DNA of 64,000 nucleotides, taken from assembly GCA_044866075.1 (NCBI GenBank), contig JBIOTQ010000115.1, forward strand, positions 27,383 through 91,382, given 5' to 3'. Below, piece after piece: positions 47,372-55,979 of the stretch. Under the pieces are notes generated by a model. The model was given only the letters and a program-made list of their open reading frames with translations. It was not told where the DNA came from and searched no databases. This DNA comes from JBASRP01 sp044866075 (lineage in GTDB: Bacteria; Actinomycetota; AC-67). The first letter of the stretch is position 1, and each line of letters opens with the position of its first letter. The position numbers and the translations under genes are program-made.

Positions 47372-49027
47372 TTAGAAGCGCGGGGCCTCGCGGTACTCGC
47401 CGAACACCTCGCGCATCGCGCCGATGATCTCGCCCTCGGTCGCGGACGCTCGGACCGCGCCGACGATGAGCGGGATGAGGTTGTCCGAGCCGCGGGAGGC
47501 CTCGGTCAGCGCTTTCAGGGCCTTCGCGACGGCGGCATCGTCGCGTTCCGAGCGCAGCACGGCGAGCGATGCGCTCTGTTCGCGTTCGACCTCCTCGCTG
47601 ATCCGCAGGATCTCGAGCTCACCTTCGTCCTCGTTCACGAAGTCGTTCACGCCCACGATGACGCGCCGCTTCTTCTCGACCTGGACTTGCTGGCGCCACG
47701 CGGCGTCGGCGATCTCCTGCTGGAACCATCCCTTGTCAATGCCGGCGAGCACCCCGGCCAGGACTCCTTTGTTCCCGCCCAGCCGTTCGATCTGCGCGAA
47801 GTAGTCCTCAGCACGTCGCTCGATCTGGTTCGTCAACGACTCGATGAACCACGATCCACCCAGGGGGTCGATCACGTTGGCGGCGCCCGTCTCGTGCGCA
47901 ATGACAAGCTGAGTCCGCAACGCGAGCGACGCCGCCTCCTCGGTCGGAAGCGCGAGGACCTCGTCCAGCGCGTTGGTGTGCAGGGACTGCGTCCCGCCGA
48001 GCACCGCCGCCAGCGCCTCGATCGCCGTTCGCACGACGTTGTTCATCGGTTGCTGCGCGGTCAGCGAGACGCCGGCCGTCTGCGTGTGGAACTTGAGCTG
48101 CATCGCCTTCGCGTTCGTCGCGCCGTAGCGTTCCCTCGCCCAGCGCGCCCAGATACGACGCGCCGCGCGGAACTTGGCGATCTCTTCGAAGAAGTCGATG
48201 TGCGCGTCGAAGAAGAAGGACAGCATCGGCCCGAACGTGTCGATGTGCAGCCCGCGCTGCTGCGCCAGCTCAACGTACGAGAAGCCGTCGGCCAGCGTGA
48301 ACGCGAGCTCCTGCGCCGCGGTCGATCCGGCCTCGCGGATGTGGTACCCGGAGACGGACACGGGGTGGTACTTCGGCACCTCGCGCGCGCAGAACTCGAA
48401 AAGGTCGCCCATCAACCGAAGATGCGGCTCGGGCGGATACACCCACTCTTTCTGAGCGATGTACTCCTTCAGGATGTCGGTCTGGAGCGTCCCGTCGAGG
48501 TCTTTCCACGCGACGCCCTGGCGCTCCGCCGCGACGAGGTACATCGCGAAGAGAACGACGGCGGGGCCCGAGATCGTCATCGACGTCGTGATGTCGCCGA
48601 GCGGGATGCCGTCGAACAGGGTCTGCATGTCGGCGATCGAGTCGACCGCGACGCCGCAGTGCCCGACCTCGCCGAGCGAGCGCGGGTCGTCCGAGTCCCG
48701 GCCCATCAGCGTCGGCATGTCGTACGCCACCGAGAGGCCGGTACCGCCCGAGCGCAGGAGCATCTTGTAGCGCTGGTTCGTGGCGCGCGCGTTGCCGAAC
48801 CCGGAGAACTGACGGATCGTCCACATCCGCCCGCGGTACATCGTGGGATAGACGCCGCGTGTGTACGGATAGGCGCCGGGATGTCCGAGATCCTTGTCGT
48901 GGTCGATCGCGACGTCGTCGGGCGTGTAGAGGGGCGCGAGCTCCTCGCCGGAGATCGTCTCGAACTCGGCGTCGCGCTTCTCGGCCCTGTCGTACGCCTC
49001 GTGCCAGCGCTCGCGTTCGTCGCTCAT
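47372..49027 (-). CDS. Methylmalonyl-CoA mutase family, large (catalytic) subunit
   Basis: 551 residues with the acyl-CoA-binding TIM barrel of the mutase large subunit (GVYPTMYRGRMWTIRQFSGF in part, GLSVAYDMPTLMGRDSDDP, SISGYHIREAGSTAAQELAFT type, FFDAHIDFFEEIAKFRAARRIW, THTQ-like KFHTQTAGVSLTAQQP). The C-terminal B12-binding domain is absent, so a separate small subunit is needed; none is in the window. The RQFSGFG and TAxxxxxQ signatures point to the methylmalonyl-CoA mutase type. Paired with MeaB by a 4-nt overlap. Confidence 0.92.
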   Translation of the reverse strand: MSDERERWHEAYDRAEKRDAEFETISGEELAPLYTPDDVAIDHDKDLGHPGAYPYTRGVYPTMYRGRMWTIRQFSGFGNARATNQRYKMLLRSGGTGLSVAYDMPTLMGRDSDDPRSLGEVGHCGVAVDSIADMQTLFDGIPLGDITTSMTISGPAVVLFAMYLVAAERQGVAWKDLDGTLQTDILKEYIAQKEWVYPPEPHLRLMGDLFEFCAREVPKYHPVSVSGYHIREAGSTAAQELAFTLADGFSYVELAQQRGLHIDTFGPMLSFFFDAHIDFFEEIAKFRAARRIWARWARERYGATNAKAMQLKFHTQTAGVSLTAQQPMNNVVRTAIEALAAVLGGTQSLHTNALDEVLALPTEEAASLALRTQLVIAHETGAANVIDPLGGSWFIESLTNQIERRAEDYFAQIERLGGNKGVLAGVLAGIDKGWFQQEIADAAWRQQVQVEKKRRVIVGVNDFVNEDEGELEILRISEEVEREQSASLAVLRSERDDAAVAKALKALTEASRGSDNLIPLIVGAVRASATEGEIIGAMREVFGEYREAPRF

Positions 49028-49989
49028 CGTTCCACCTGTGCAAGGAGTTTATCGGCGGCCGTGTAGGGATCGAGCTCGTGCGCCGCCACCTGGCCGGCGA
49101 GCGACTCCAAAAGGTCCCGATCGCCCACGTCGTCGATCGCCTGGCGGATGCGGGCGAGCGCGATCTCGACGATCTCGTGACGGCTCCGCGCGATCCTCCG
49201 GGTCTGCAGCGCACCGGTCGACTCGAGGTGCGCCCGGTTCGCCTCGACCGACGACCACAGGTCGTCGAGCCCCTTCCCGTCGACCGCCTGCGTCATCAAG
49301 ACGGGGGGATCCCACGCGCGGGCCTCGCCGAGGTGGAGCATCTGCTTGATGTCGCGCGCCGTCGACGACGCGCCGTCGCGGTCGGCCTTGTTCACGACGT
49401 ACACGTCCGCGATCTCGAGCAGGCCGGCCTTGTTCGCCTGGATCGCGTCTCCGAACCCCGGGGCGAGCACGACGACCGTCGTGTCGGCCTCGCGGGCGAC
49501 GTCGACCTCTGCCTGTCCCACGCCGACGGTCTCGACGACGATCACGTCGGTCGCGATGGCGTCGAGGATGCGCAACGCGTGCGGCGCGGCCCAGGCCAGG
49601 CCGCCCAGCTTCCCGCGCGTCGCCATCGAACGGATGAAGACGCCGGGGTCGGTGGCGTGTTCTTGCATGCGGAGCCGGTCGCCCAGCAGCGCGCCGCCGG
49701 AGAAGGGCGACGTCGGATCGATCGCGAGCACGCCGACGGTCAGCTCTCTGTCGCGGAGCACGCGCACCAACGCGGAGACCAGCGTGGACTTGCCGGCGCC
49801 GGGCGGCCCCGTGATGCCGACGGTGTAGGCGCCCCCCTGGAGCGGCGCCAGCGCCCGGATCACGTCCGCGAGCTGATCCGAGCCGTCCTCGACCAGCGAG
49901 ATCAGCCGCGCGATCGTCCGGCGGTCCCGCGCGCGAACCTTCGCGACGAGGTCGTCGACATCTGCGTGGGTGCTCACGGAGGTCATCAT
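49024..49989 (-). CDS. meaB: MeaB/ArgK-type GTPase chaperone of the mutase
   Basis: 321 residues. Walker A GITGPPGAGKSTLVSAL, switch regions around LAIDPTSPFSGGALLGDR and VETVGVGQAEVDVA, and the G4 base motif NKAD. MeaB protects the B12-dependent mutase from inactivation and gates cofactor loading. The stop overlaps the mutase start (ATGA), which supports the functional pairing. Start is one of two adjacent ATGs (49989/49986); a nearby GTG (VSTHADVDD) is an alternative. Confidence 0.94.
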   Translation of the reverse strand: MMTSVSTHADVDDLVAKVRARDRRTIARLISLVEDGSDQLADVIRALAPLQGGAYTVGITGPPGAGKSTLVSALVRVLRDRELTVGVLAIDPTSPFSGGALLGDRLRMQEHATDPGVFIRSMATRGKLGGLAWAAPHALRILDAIATDVIVVETVGVGQAEVDVAREADTTVVVLAPGFGDAIQANKAGLLEIADVYVVNKADRDGASSTARDIKQMLHLGEARAWDPPVLMTQAVDGKGLDDLWSSVEANRAHLESTGALQTRRIARSRHEIVEIALARIRQAIDDVGDRDLLESLAGQVAAHELDPYTAADKLLAQVER

Positions 49990-50040
49990 AGCGACGGCGC
50001 GAGGATGCCCCGACCAGGGCCGCTGCGATAGAACGGCACC

Positions 50041-50760
50041 ATGGATCGCTCGTTCGGGCCCGGTGTCTCGGAACGCGGGGCCCACGCGCGTCGCTTATTC
50101 GACGACGTCGCGCGCCGGTACGACCTGCCCGCGGCCGTCTTCGGGCTCGGACAGTACGGCCGGTGGCGCCACGAGATGGTGGCCGGGCTGGACCTCCATC
50201 CCAAGGCGCTCGTCCTCGACGTGGCGACGGGAACGGGGCTCGTCGCGTGCGATATCACGCGCCGGTATGAGGCGCGGGTGGTGGGCCTCGATCAGAGCGC
50301 CGAGATGCTGGCGCGGGCGGTCGCGCGCGGAGAACCGGGGGTTGTTTTCGTCCGTGGAGACGGACAGCGCATCCCGTTCGCCGACGACTCGTTCGACGCG
50401 GTCACGTTCACGTACCTGCTGCGATACGTCGACGATCCGGCGGCCACGGTCGCGGAACTCGCGCGCGTTCTGCGGCCCGGCGGCGTGATGGGATCGATCG
50501 AGTTCGGCGTGCCGTCCAACGCACTCGTCCGGACCTCGTGGCGCCTGTACGGCTCCGTCATCTTCCCCACGCTCGCACGCGTGGTGTCGCCCGGCTGGCG
50601 CCGGGTCGGCGACTTCCTCGGCGGCAGCATCGCGACGTTCGACGACGCGTTCCCGCCCGAGCGGCTCGAGCAGCTGTGGCGCGACGCCGGCCTGCATGGG
50701 GTACGCACGAAGCGGATGGGCCTCGGCGGGGGCGTCGTCACCTGGGGACGCAAAGCGTGA
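50041..50760 (+). CDS. Demethylmenaquinone (ubiquinone/menaquinone) C-methyltransferase
   Basis: 239 residues of the UbiE/MenG family: FDDVARRYDLPAAVFGLGQYGRWR at the N-terminus, SAM motif I VLDVATGTGLVACDI, DQSAEML, FDAVTFTYLLRYVDDP and VLRPGGVMGSIEFG. In a menaquinone-using actinobacterium the expected reaction is the final C-methylation of demethylmenaquinone. Diverges from meaB and overlaps the next gene (GTGA). Confidence 0.9.
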   Translation: MDRSFGPGVSERGAHARRLFDDVARRYDLPAAVFGLGQYGRWRHEMVAGLDLHPKALVLDVATGTGLVACDITRRYEARVVGLDQSAEMLARAVARGEPGVVFVRGDGQRIPFADDSFDAVTFTYLLRYVDDPAATVAELARVLRPGGVMGSIEFGVPSNALVRTSWRLYGSVIFPTLARVVSPGWRRVGDFLGGSIATFDDAFPPERLEQLWRDAGLHGVRTKRMGLGGGVVTWGRKA

Positions 50761-51497
50761 CCGACCACGCGACCGAGCAAGCGCCGGCCTTTTACGCGCT
50801 ACGCGCCGGCGGCTGGCGCGACTTCGTATCGATCCTCCACCCGCCGTACACGTTGTGGCATCTGTCGTACGTCGCGCTGGGATGGGCCGCCGCGGCCGCG
50901 GCGCACACCGACCGCCTCGTGACGACTCTCATCGCCTTCTTCCTCGCGGTCGGGATCGGGGCGCACGCGCTGGACGAGCTCAACGGCCGGCCTCTCCGCA
51001 CCAAGATCTCGAGCATGACGCTCGGCACACTTGCGGTCGTCTCAATCGGCCTCGCCGTCGCGCTCGGGATCGTGGGCTCCGCGAAGACCTCCTGGTGGCT
51101 GCTCGCGTTCGTGGGCTTCGGAGGCTTCATCGTTTGCGCGTACAACCTCGAGTGGTTCGGGGGCCGGTTCCACTCCGACGTCTGGTTCGCGGTCGCGTGG
51201 GGGGCGTTCCCCGCGCTCACGGCCGCGTGGGCGAACGACACCGCCTTCTCGCTCGGGGGAATCCTCGTCGCGGCCTCCTGTTTCGCGCTCTCGCACGCGC
51301 AGCGGACTCTGTCGACGCCGGTGCGCGACCTCCGCCGGCGGACTCGCCGCGTCGAGGGCACGATCGAAAGGAGCGATGGCTCCGTGGAACGGCTCGATGC
51401 GGAGGTCCTTCGCTCGGCCCCGGAGTCGGCGCTGCGATGGATGTCCCTCGCCCTCCCGCTCCTCGCGGGAGGCGCGGTTGCGGCGAAGTTTCTCTAG
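50757..51497 (+). CDS. Integral membrane protein adjacent to the menaquinone methyltransferase
   Basis: 246 residues with about seven hydrophobic segments. GTG start overlaps the UbiE-like gene stop (GTGA), so translation is coupled. A polar HALDELNGRPLRTKI loop after the second segment and RFHSDVW after the fifth occur where UbiA prenyltransferases have their Asp-rich motifs, but the NDxxD consensus is missing. Homology to UbiA is possible, not established. The C-terminal 50 residues are charged before a last hydrophobic tail. Confidence 0.7.
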   Translation: MTDHATEQAPAFYALRAGGWRDFVSILHPPYTLWHLSYVALGWAAAAAAHTDRLVTTLIAFFLAVGIGAHALDELNGRPLRTKISSMTLGTLAVVSIGLAVALGIVGSAKTSWWLLAFVGFGGFIVCAYNLEWFGGRFHSDVWFAVAWGAFPALTAAWANDTAFSLGGILVAASCFALSHAQRTLSTPVRDLRRRTRRVEGTIERSDGSVERLDAEVLRSAPESALRWMSLALPLLAGGAVAAKFL

Positions 51498-52117
51498 CTC
51501 TTGACCGCGACGCCGATCGCGTGCGGACGCACGATCTTGGGGACGCCTTTCTCGTCGAGCTCGAAGCGTTCGAGCTCTTTCACAGCGAACCCGGAGCCTT
51601 CGATCGCGCGCACCGTGTCGCGGTTGGGGTGGCAGCCGCGGTTGAACCCGCGCCAGGGGCGAAGCCACCGGTCCTGACGCCGCGCCAACGCCGGTTCTTT
51701 GGCGCGCACGTGTTCGTAGAAATGGAGCTCGCCGTCGGGACGCAGCACGCGACGCGCCTCCGCGAGTGCGCGGGCCGGATCCGGGATCGTGCAAAGCACG
51801 AGGCAGAAGATGACCACGTCGAACGAGGCATCCGGGAAATCCAGGCTGTGGGCGTCGCCCCTCCGCACCTCGATCGCGACGCGCGCGGACGGCGCCCGGC
51901 GCTCGGCCCGGCGGCGCATCGCCGCGTCGGGTTCGATGGCGACGACATGCGTCGCCGCGCGGTAGTGCGGGAAGTTGAAGCCGGTGCCGGCGCCGATCTC
52001 GAGGACCTCACCGCGCGCGTCGGCCACGATGCGTTCCCGGTACGGCCGCTCGATCGGTTGCATGCGACCGCCGAGGAAGTCGTAACCGGCGGCCCACATC
52101 CGCCCCCACACGCTCAT
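51494..52117 (-). CDS. Class I SAM-dependent methyltransferase
   Basis: 207 residues: VLEIGAGTGFNFPHYRA (motif I), VAIEPDAAM, a basic spacer, FDVVIFCLVLCTIPDP (motif IV) and VLRPDGELHFYEHV. The C-terminal RWLRPWRGFNRGCHPNRDT resembles the small phospholipid/thiol methyltransferase type (PmtA-like). Acceptor not determined. Its stop overlaps the convergent membrane-protein gene by 4 bp; 5 bp separate it from the reductase gene on the same strand. Confidence 0.85.
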   Translation of the reverse strand: MSVWGRMWAAGYDFLGGRMQPIERPYRERIVADARGEVLEIGAGTGFNFPHYRAATHVVAIEPDAAMRRRAERRAPSARVAIEVRRGDAHSLDFPDASFDVVIFCLVLCTIPDPARALAEARRVLRPDGELHFYEHVRAKEPALARRQDRWLRPWRGFNRGCHPNRDTVRAIEGSGFAVKELERFELDEKGVPKIVRPHAIGVAVKS

Positions 52118-52122
52118 CGCGG

Positions 52123-52794
52123 CTAGCCCTCGTCCGAGACGCCGGTGATCCGCAGGGCCGTCGCCGCCTTGTAGCGGAAGTTCATGGTGATCAACACGGC
52201 GACGAACCCCTCGACGAAACGTGAGTTGGACAACGGGCCGCCGTCGAGCGGCCGCACCCCCTCGACGTGCCGCGCGAGACGCATCACAGCGGCCCGCGCG
52301 AGATCGTCGTCTCCCGTCACGATCGTGTCGGAGTCGATCCGCTTGTCGAGCTTCGCGAACCGTCGCACGTGGATCTCGTGGAACGCCCCCACGACGCGCG
52401 CGGTCGGCACGAGAGCCCGAACCTCCTCCGCCAAACTGCCGGCCGGGGGGAACCAGGTCGTGATCCGGCCCTCCTCCACCGTCAATGGGTTTGCCATGCT
52501 CACGACGATCTTGCCGGCGAGAGCGGGCGCCAGCGCTTCGACGCTGTCCCGTTGCACGCGCGGCGGCATCGTGAGGAACACGACCTCGCCGGCCGCCACG
52601 GCCGCGGGGTTGTCCTCGGCGAAGATCTGGCCGTCCGGGACGTGCTCGAGGACACGGTCGCGCGCCTCCTCGGCCCGATCGAGTGCGCGCGAGCCGATCA
52701 CGACCTCGTCGCCGGCCCGCGCGAAGCGCGCGGCGAGCCCGAAACCCGCCGGGCCTGTCCCGCTCACGAAGGAGACAACGGTACGCTCAGCCAT
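52123..52794 (-). CDS. npdG: NADPH-dependent F420 reductase-like protein
   Basis: 223 residues. Rossmann loop VSFVSGTGPAGFGLAARFARAGDEVVIGSR (in part), with SR/RA at the adenine-phosphate site suggesting NADPH; AVVAGEVVFLTMPP-like strand, GAFHEIHVRRF, and GDDDLARAAV...GGPLSNSRFVEGF close to the F420-reductase signature. Transfers hydride between NADP(H) and cofactor F420. This implies the host uses F420. The ATG at 52794 is preferred over an upstream frame. Confidence 0.85.
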   Translation of the reverse strand: MAERTVVSFVSGTGPAGFGLAARFARAGDEVVIGSRALDRAEEARDRVLEHVPDGQIFAEDNPAAVAAGEVVFLTMPPRVQRDSVEALAPALAGKIVVSMANPLTVEEGRITTWFPPAGSLAEEVRALVPTARVVGAFHEIHVRRFAKLDKRIDSDTIVTGDDDLARAAVMRLARHVEGVRPLDGGPLSNSRFVEGFVAVLITMNFRYKAATALRITGVSDEG

Positions 52795-52991
52795 AGATGG
52801 CAGCCGGGAGCATCGCGCGGGCCGTCCCTGGGCGCAAACCCACACTCCGCACCGATCAGCCTGGACGACGGCAAGACAAATCTCCTGCTTCGACCGTCAC
52901 CCCACGCATCCTGCAGCTCAAGCTCGAGGCCGAGAACGCCGACGGTAGCGACGGTGGACGGGGCTGGAAGGGTTGGAAGATTGGCAGGGAG

Positions 52992-54260
52992 ATGCGACGG
53001 GTCGGTGTAGGTGTCGCCATCCTCTTGGCGGTTGCCGGGTTCTCGCTTCTTTCCTACCGCGATCCCCCGGCCGGCCATTCGAATGACGTGTCCCTCGACT
53101 GGGCCCCGACTTCTTCGCCGTCGGGGTGGGTGGCGGCACAGGCCGCCACCGCGGCCCCCCTGAGGAGACTGCAGGCGAGGACGTCCCTCTCTTCCGCTCC
53201 CGCCATCCATTTCCGTCCCGGCTTTGTGACGCGGCGCGGTTCGACGCTCTTACTGGATGGCAAGCCTTACCGCTTCACCGGCGTCAACGCGTACGAGCTG
53301 ACCGCGGGAGGAGTCAACTGGGGATGCGGTCCCGCGGTCACGACGGCCGACATGGACCGCCTGTTCGCTTCTCTTCGCCCGCACAGCCTTGTCCGTGTGT
53401 GGGCCTGGCAGGGCTGCGCAGCGGTCGACGTTCGCACGAAGAAACGGAACTGGACGGGTCTCGACCGTGTCGTATCGGCGGCGGGGCGGCACAACCAGCG
53501 CCTCGTGCTCGTCCTGGGCGGCAACAACGGCGTGGGCGAGGACGGGCATTGGAAGGACAGAGCCTGGTACGGCGGAGGGTTCACCCGGCGCTTCCACGAG
53601 GATCCGCGCACGCCCCAAACGACGAGCTACTGGGGCTACGTTCGGGAGATCGTCCGGCGTTACAGAAACTCGCCCGCGGTTGCGATATGGGAGCCGATCA
53701 ACGAACCGAACGCGATCGACTGCGACGGTGGCGTTCGAGGCCCTGCGTGCGCCGAGTCCGGAAATTGGACCTGCGATCAGGATCGCGCGATGCGCGCGCT
53801 GCGCGCGTTCTTCGATCGGGTTGGAGGGGAGATAAAACGCATCGATCCGAACCACCTCGTCGGATCGGGGTTCGTCGGCGGCACGGAGTGTGGCGTCTCG
53901 GGCAACCGGTACGGGCACGTCCACGCGAGCCCCGGTATCGATGTGGCGAGCTACCACGATTACTGGGCGGACAAGCCGATGTCGACGATGGAGCTCAAGC
54001 ATCGCTTGAGGATCGCGCGGACGCTCGGCAAGCCGTTCATGGTGGGCGAGGCGGGAATGCGAGCGCGCGACGGGCGCGCCGGCTGCGCGTCGACGGCGAT
54101 GAGACGCACCAGGATCGGCCGCAAGCTGACGGCGCAATTTCGCGCGGGCATCAGCGGTTTCCTCGTATGGAACTGGGTCCCGAAGCCGGACCCCGGGTGT
54201 ACCTTCGACATCGGTCCGAGGGACCCTCTGCTGCGCCTTCTCCGCCGGTTCCGTCCCTAG
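52992..54260 (+). CDS. Secreted GH5-like glycoside hydrolase (endo-mannanase/cellulase type)
   Basis: 422 residues. The ATG at 52992 has AGGGAG upstream and opens a signal peptide/anchor (MRRVGVGVAILLAVAGFSLL). After a linker the domain follows the clan GH-A pattern: FTGVNAYELT, VWAWQG, GNNGVGED, acid/base Glu in WEPINEPN, H-Y-H motif in SYHDYW, and the nucleophile Glu in FMVGEAGM near strand 7, then LVWNWVPKP. Several Cys pairs suggest disulfides. Likely cuts a beta-mannan or beta-glucan outside the cell, perhaps the polymer made by the convergent GT2 locus. Confidence 0.88.
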   Translation: MRRVGVGVAILLAVAGFSLLSYRDPPAGHSNDVSLDWAPTSSPSGWVAAQAATAAPLRRLQARTSLSSAPAIHFRPGFVTRRGSTLLLDGKPYRFTGVNAYELTAGGVNWGCGPAVTTADMDRLFASLRPHSLVRVWAWQGCAAVDVRTKKRNWTGLDRVVSAAGRHNQRLVLVLGGNNGVGEDGHWKDRAWYGGGFTRRFHEDPRTPQTTSYWGYVREIVRRYRNSPAVAIWEPINEPNAIDCDGGVRGPACAESGNWTCDQDRAMRALRAFFDRVGGEIKRIDPNHLVGSGFVGGTECGVSGNRYGHVHASPGIDVASYHDYWADKPMSTMELKHRLRIARTLGKPFMVGEAGMRARDGRAGCASTAMRRTRIGRKLTAQFRAGISGFLVWNWVPKPDPGCTFDIGPRDPLLRLLRRFRP

Positions 54261-54266
54261 CCGACG

Positions 54267-55979
54267 CTAGGGGGTCACGATCGGCGCGCTCGGTCTCGGA
54301 TGTCCGGTCGTCAATCGGTACAGGCGGAACTCCGGACAGATCTCCGAAGCGAATTGATGCTCCAGATCCGCGAACCCTCCGCCCGTCTCATAGAGGGCGG
54401 GGTAGGCCTCGTTGATCGCGTCGAGGTCGCCGAAACCGCCGCGCGGCGGCACGAGCATGTACCGTGCACCGGATCCGGCGGGATCGGCGAGGATCGCTTC
54501 GAAGTCCCTGTCGTTCGTGATAACGAACTGACGCGGCGACGACGAGGCCAACACGACGAACGGGATGCACGGCGAGAAGGTGTCCACCATCACCGACCCC
54601 GTGGGCAGTCTCTTCTCGTCCAGGTACCGGGCGATCGCCCGCGAGGACGCGAAGCGCGTGCGGTCGGCGCGTTCCCCCGGGGTCGCCGCGCTTCCTCGAT
54701 AGATGTAGGCGAGGTGTGATCGCTCCTCCGAGGCGATCCTTCCGTTGTCCATCGCGAACGCGGACGTCACGATCGAGGGCCCTGCGAGCGCAAGAGCACC
54801 CACAAGGACCGCGACCCCGCGGATGCGCCTCCGGACGGCGCCGAGGGACGGCGCGCGAACGGCCTGGAGCGCCGCCGCCGAGGCGAGCACCCCAAGCGGG
54901 ACGCACGGGATGTAGTAACGGAACCAGCCCGCCGTCCCTCCCATCAGGAAAGCGACGGCGGCGAATGCAACGGCGCCCCCCAGCACGGCGATGATGCCGA
55001 GCGGCCGTAGGTCTCCCCTCCGGATCGGCCGGCTGAGACCGACGAGCGAGAGCGGGAGCAGCGGAGCCAAGCTCGCTACCTGGAGAAGCAACTGTCCGGC
55101 GCCGGGCGCGGCGGCGCCGGCCGCGGCGGCCCTCATCGCCCGCAGCTGGGAGGCCGTGCCGTACTGGGATTGGAACTGCTCGAAGGGATGGCCGACGATC
55201 AGCCAGCTGACGATGGCCCATCCGGCGAACGCGACGGCGAACGGCAGCACCATGAGCGTCCCGTCGGTCGCCGCCGTCATCACGCGACGTCTCCGCTCGC
55301 CGGTTGCGCGGCGGTACGAGACCGCGACGACCAGCGCGGCGGCAAGGATCGTCGGTCCGACCGCCTCATTCCGGGCCAGATAGGCGAACGCGAGGCCGAT
55401 CGCCGCCAGGAGAAGCCCGCTCAGACTCCCCGATCGTACCCAGCGCATCAGGTGCCTCGTCGCGAACAGCAGAGTGAACAGGAAGAGGCCTTCGGTCATG
55501 CCGTTCGCGGCGTAGTAGACGATCATGGGGTTGCCGGCGAACGCCACGAGGAGCAGGATGCGCGCGGTCCGGCTCAACGAGAAGCCATCGAGGATCTTCT
55601 TCACCTGGACCACCGCAGCGGCCATGAAAAGCGCCGACACCACGTTGCCCGCGAACGCGTGCGTGGCGAGCGGAGGCCAGAGCACTTTGAGCGCGACGAA
55701 GGGCAGGACGAGTAGCGACTGTAGCGGGTTCCAGACGAAGCCGACGGCGGCGAGATGGGGATCGCGGCTGAACAGCACGTAATAGGCGTTCGCGACGCGC
55801 GCCTGAGCATCGCCGTTGAAGCTGTCGTACCGGAACACGAGCACGGCTGCCGCCGTGATGTACGCCGCGAAGGCCAGGATGAAAAGGATGCGATCGGCGG
55901 TTATCCGAGGCACCCTCACCCGCCGGCCCGCGGACGCCGGGGCCGTCACGCGTAGCGGAGGCGCGAGCTCAGCCTGCAA
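54267..55979 (-). CDS. GT-C family membrane glycosyltransferase (ArnT/PMT-like)
   Basis: 570 residues: about 11-12 membrane spans and a soluble extracytoplasmic C-terminal domain. The first loop carries FNGDAQARVANAYYVLFSRDPHLAAVGF, where the Asp of the GT-C catalytic motif is expected, followed by WNPLQSL. Such enzymes use polyprenyl-phosphate sugars outside the membrane to glycosylate lipids, proteins or glycans. The TTG start overlaps the GT2 gene stop by 11 bp with GAGG upstream; a later GTG is possible. Last gene of the exosortase cluster. Confidence 0.82.
   Translation of the reverse strand: MQAELAPPLRVTAPASAGRRVRVPRITADRILFILAFAAYITAAAVLVFRYDSFNGDAQARVANAYYVLFSRDPHLAAVGFVWNPLQSLLVLPFVALKVLWPPLATHAFAGNVVSALFMAAAVVQVKKILDGFSLSRTARILLLVAFAGNPMIVYYAANGMTEGLFLFTLLFATRHLMRWVRSGSLSGLLLAAIGLAFAYLARNEAVGPTILAAALVVAVSYRRATGERRRRVMTAATDGTLMVLPFAVAFAGWAIVSWLIVGHPFEQFQSQYGTASQLRAMRAAAAGAAAPGAGQLLLQVASLAPLLPLSLVGLSRPIRRGDLRPLGIIAVLGGAVAFAAVAFLMGGTAGWFRYYIPCVPLGVLASAAALQAVRAPSLGAVRRRIRGVAVLVGALALAGPSIVTSAFAMDNGRIASEERSHLAYIYRGSAATPGERADRTRFASSRAIARYLDEKRLPTGSVMVDTFSPCIPFVVLASSSPRQFVITNDRDFEAILADPAGSGARYMLVPPRGGFGDLDAINEAYPALYETGGGFADLEHQFASEICPEFRLYRLTTGHPRPSAPIVTP

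Noticed and set aside
50757..51497. Naming the membrane protein MenA/UbiA
   Set aside because: It neighbours the UbiE-like gene and has a polar loop in the right place, but lacks the NDxxD motif, so the name is not supported.
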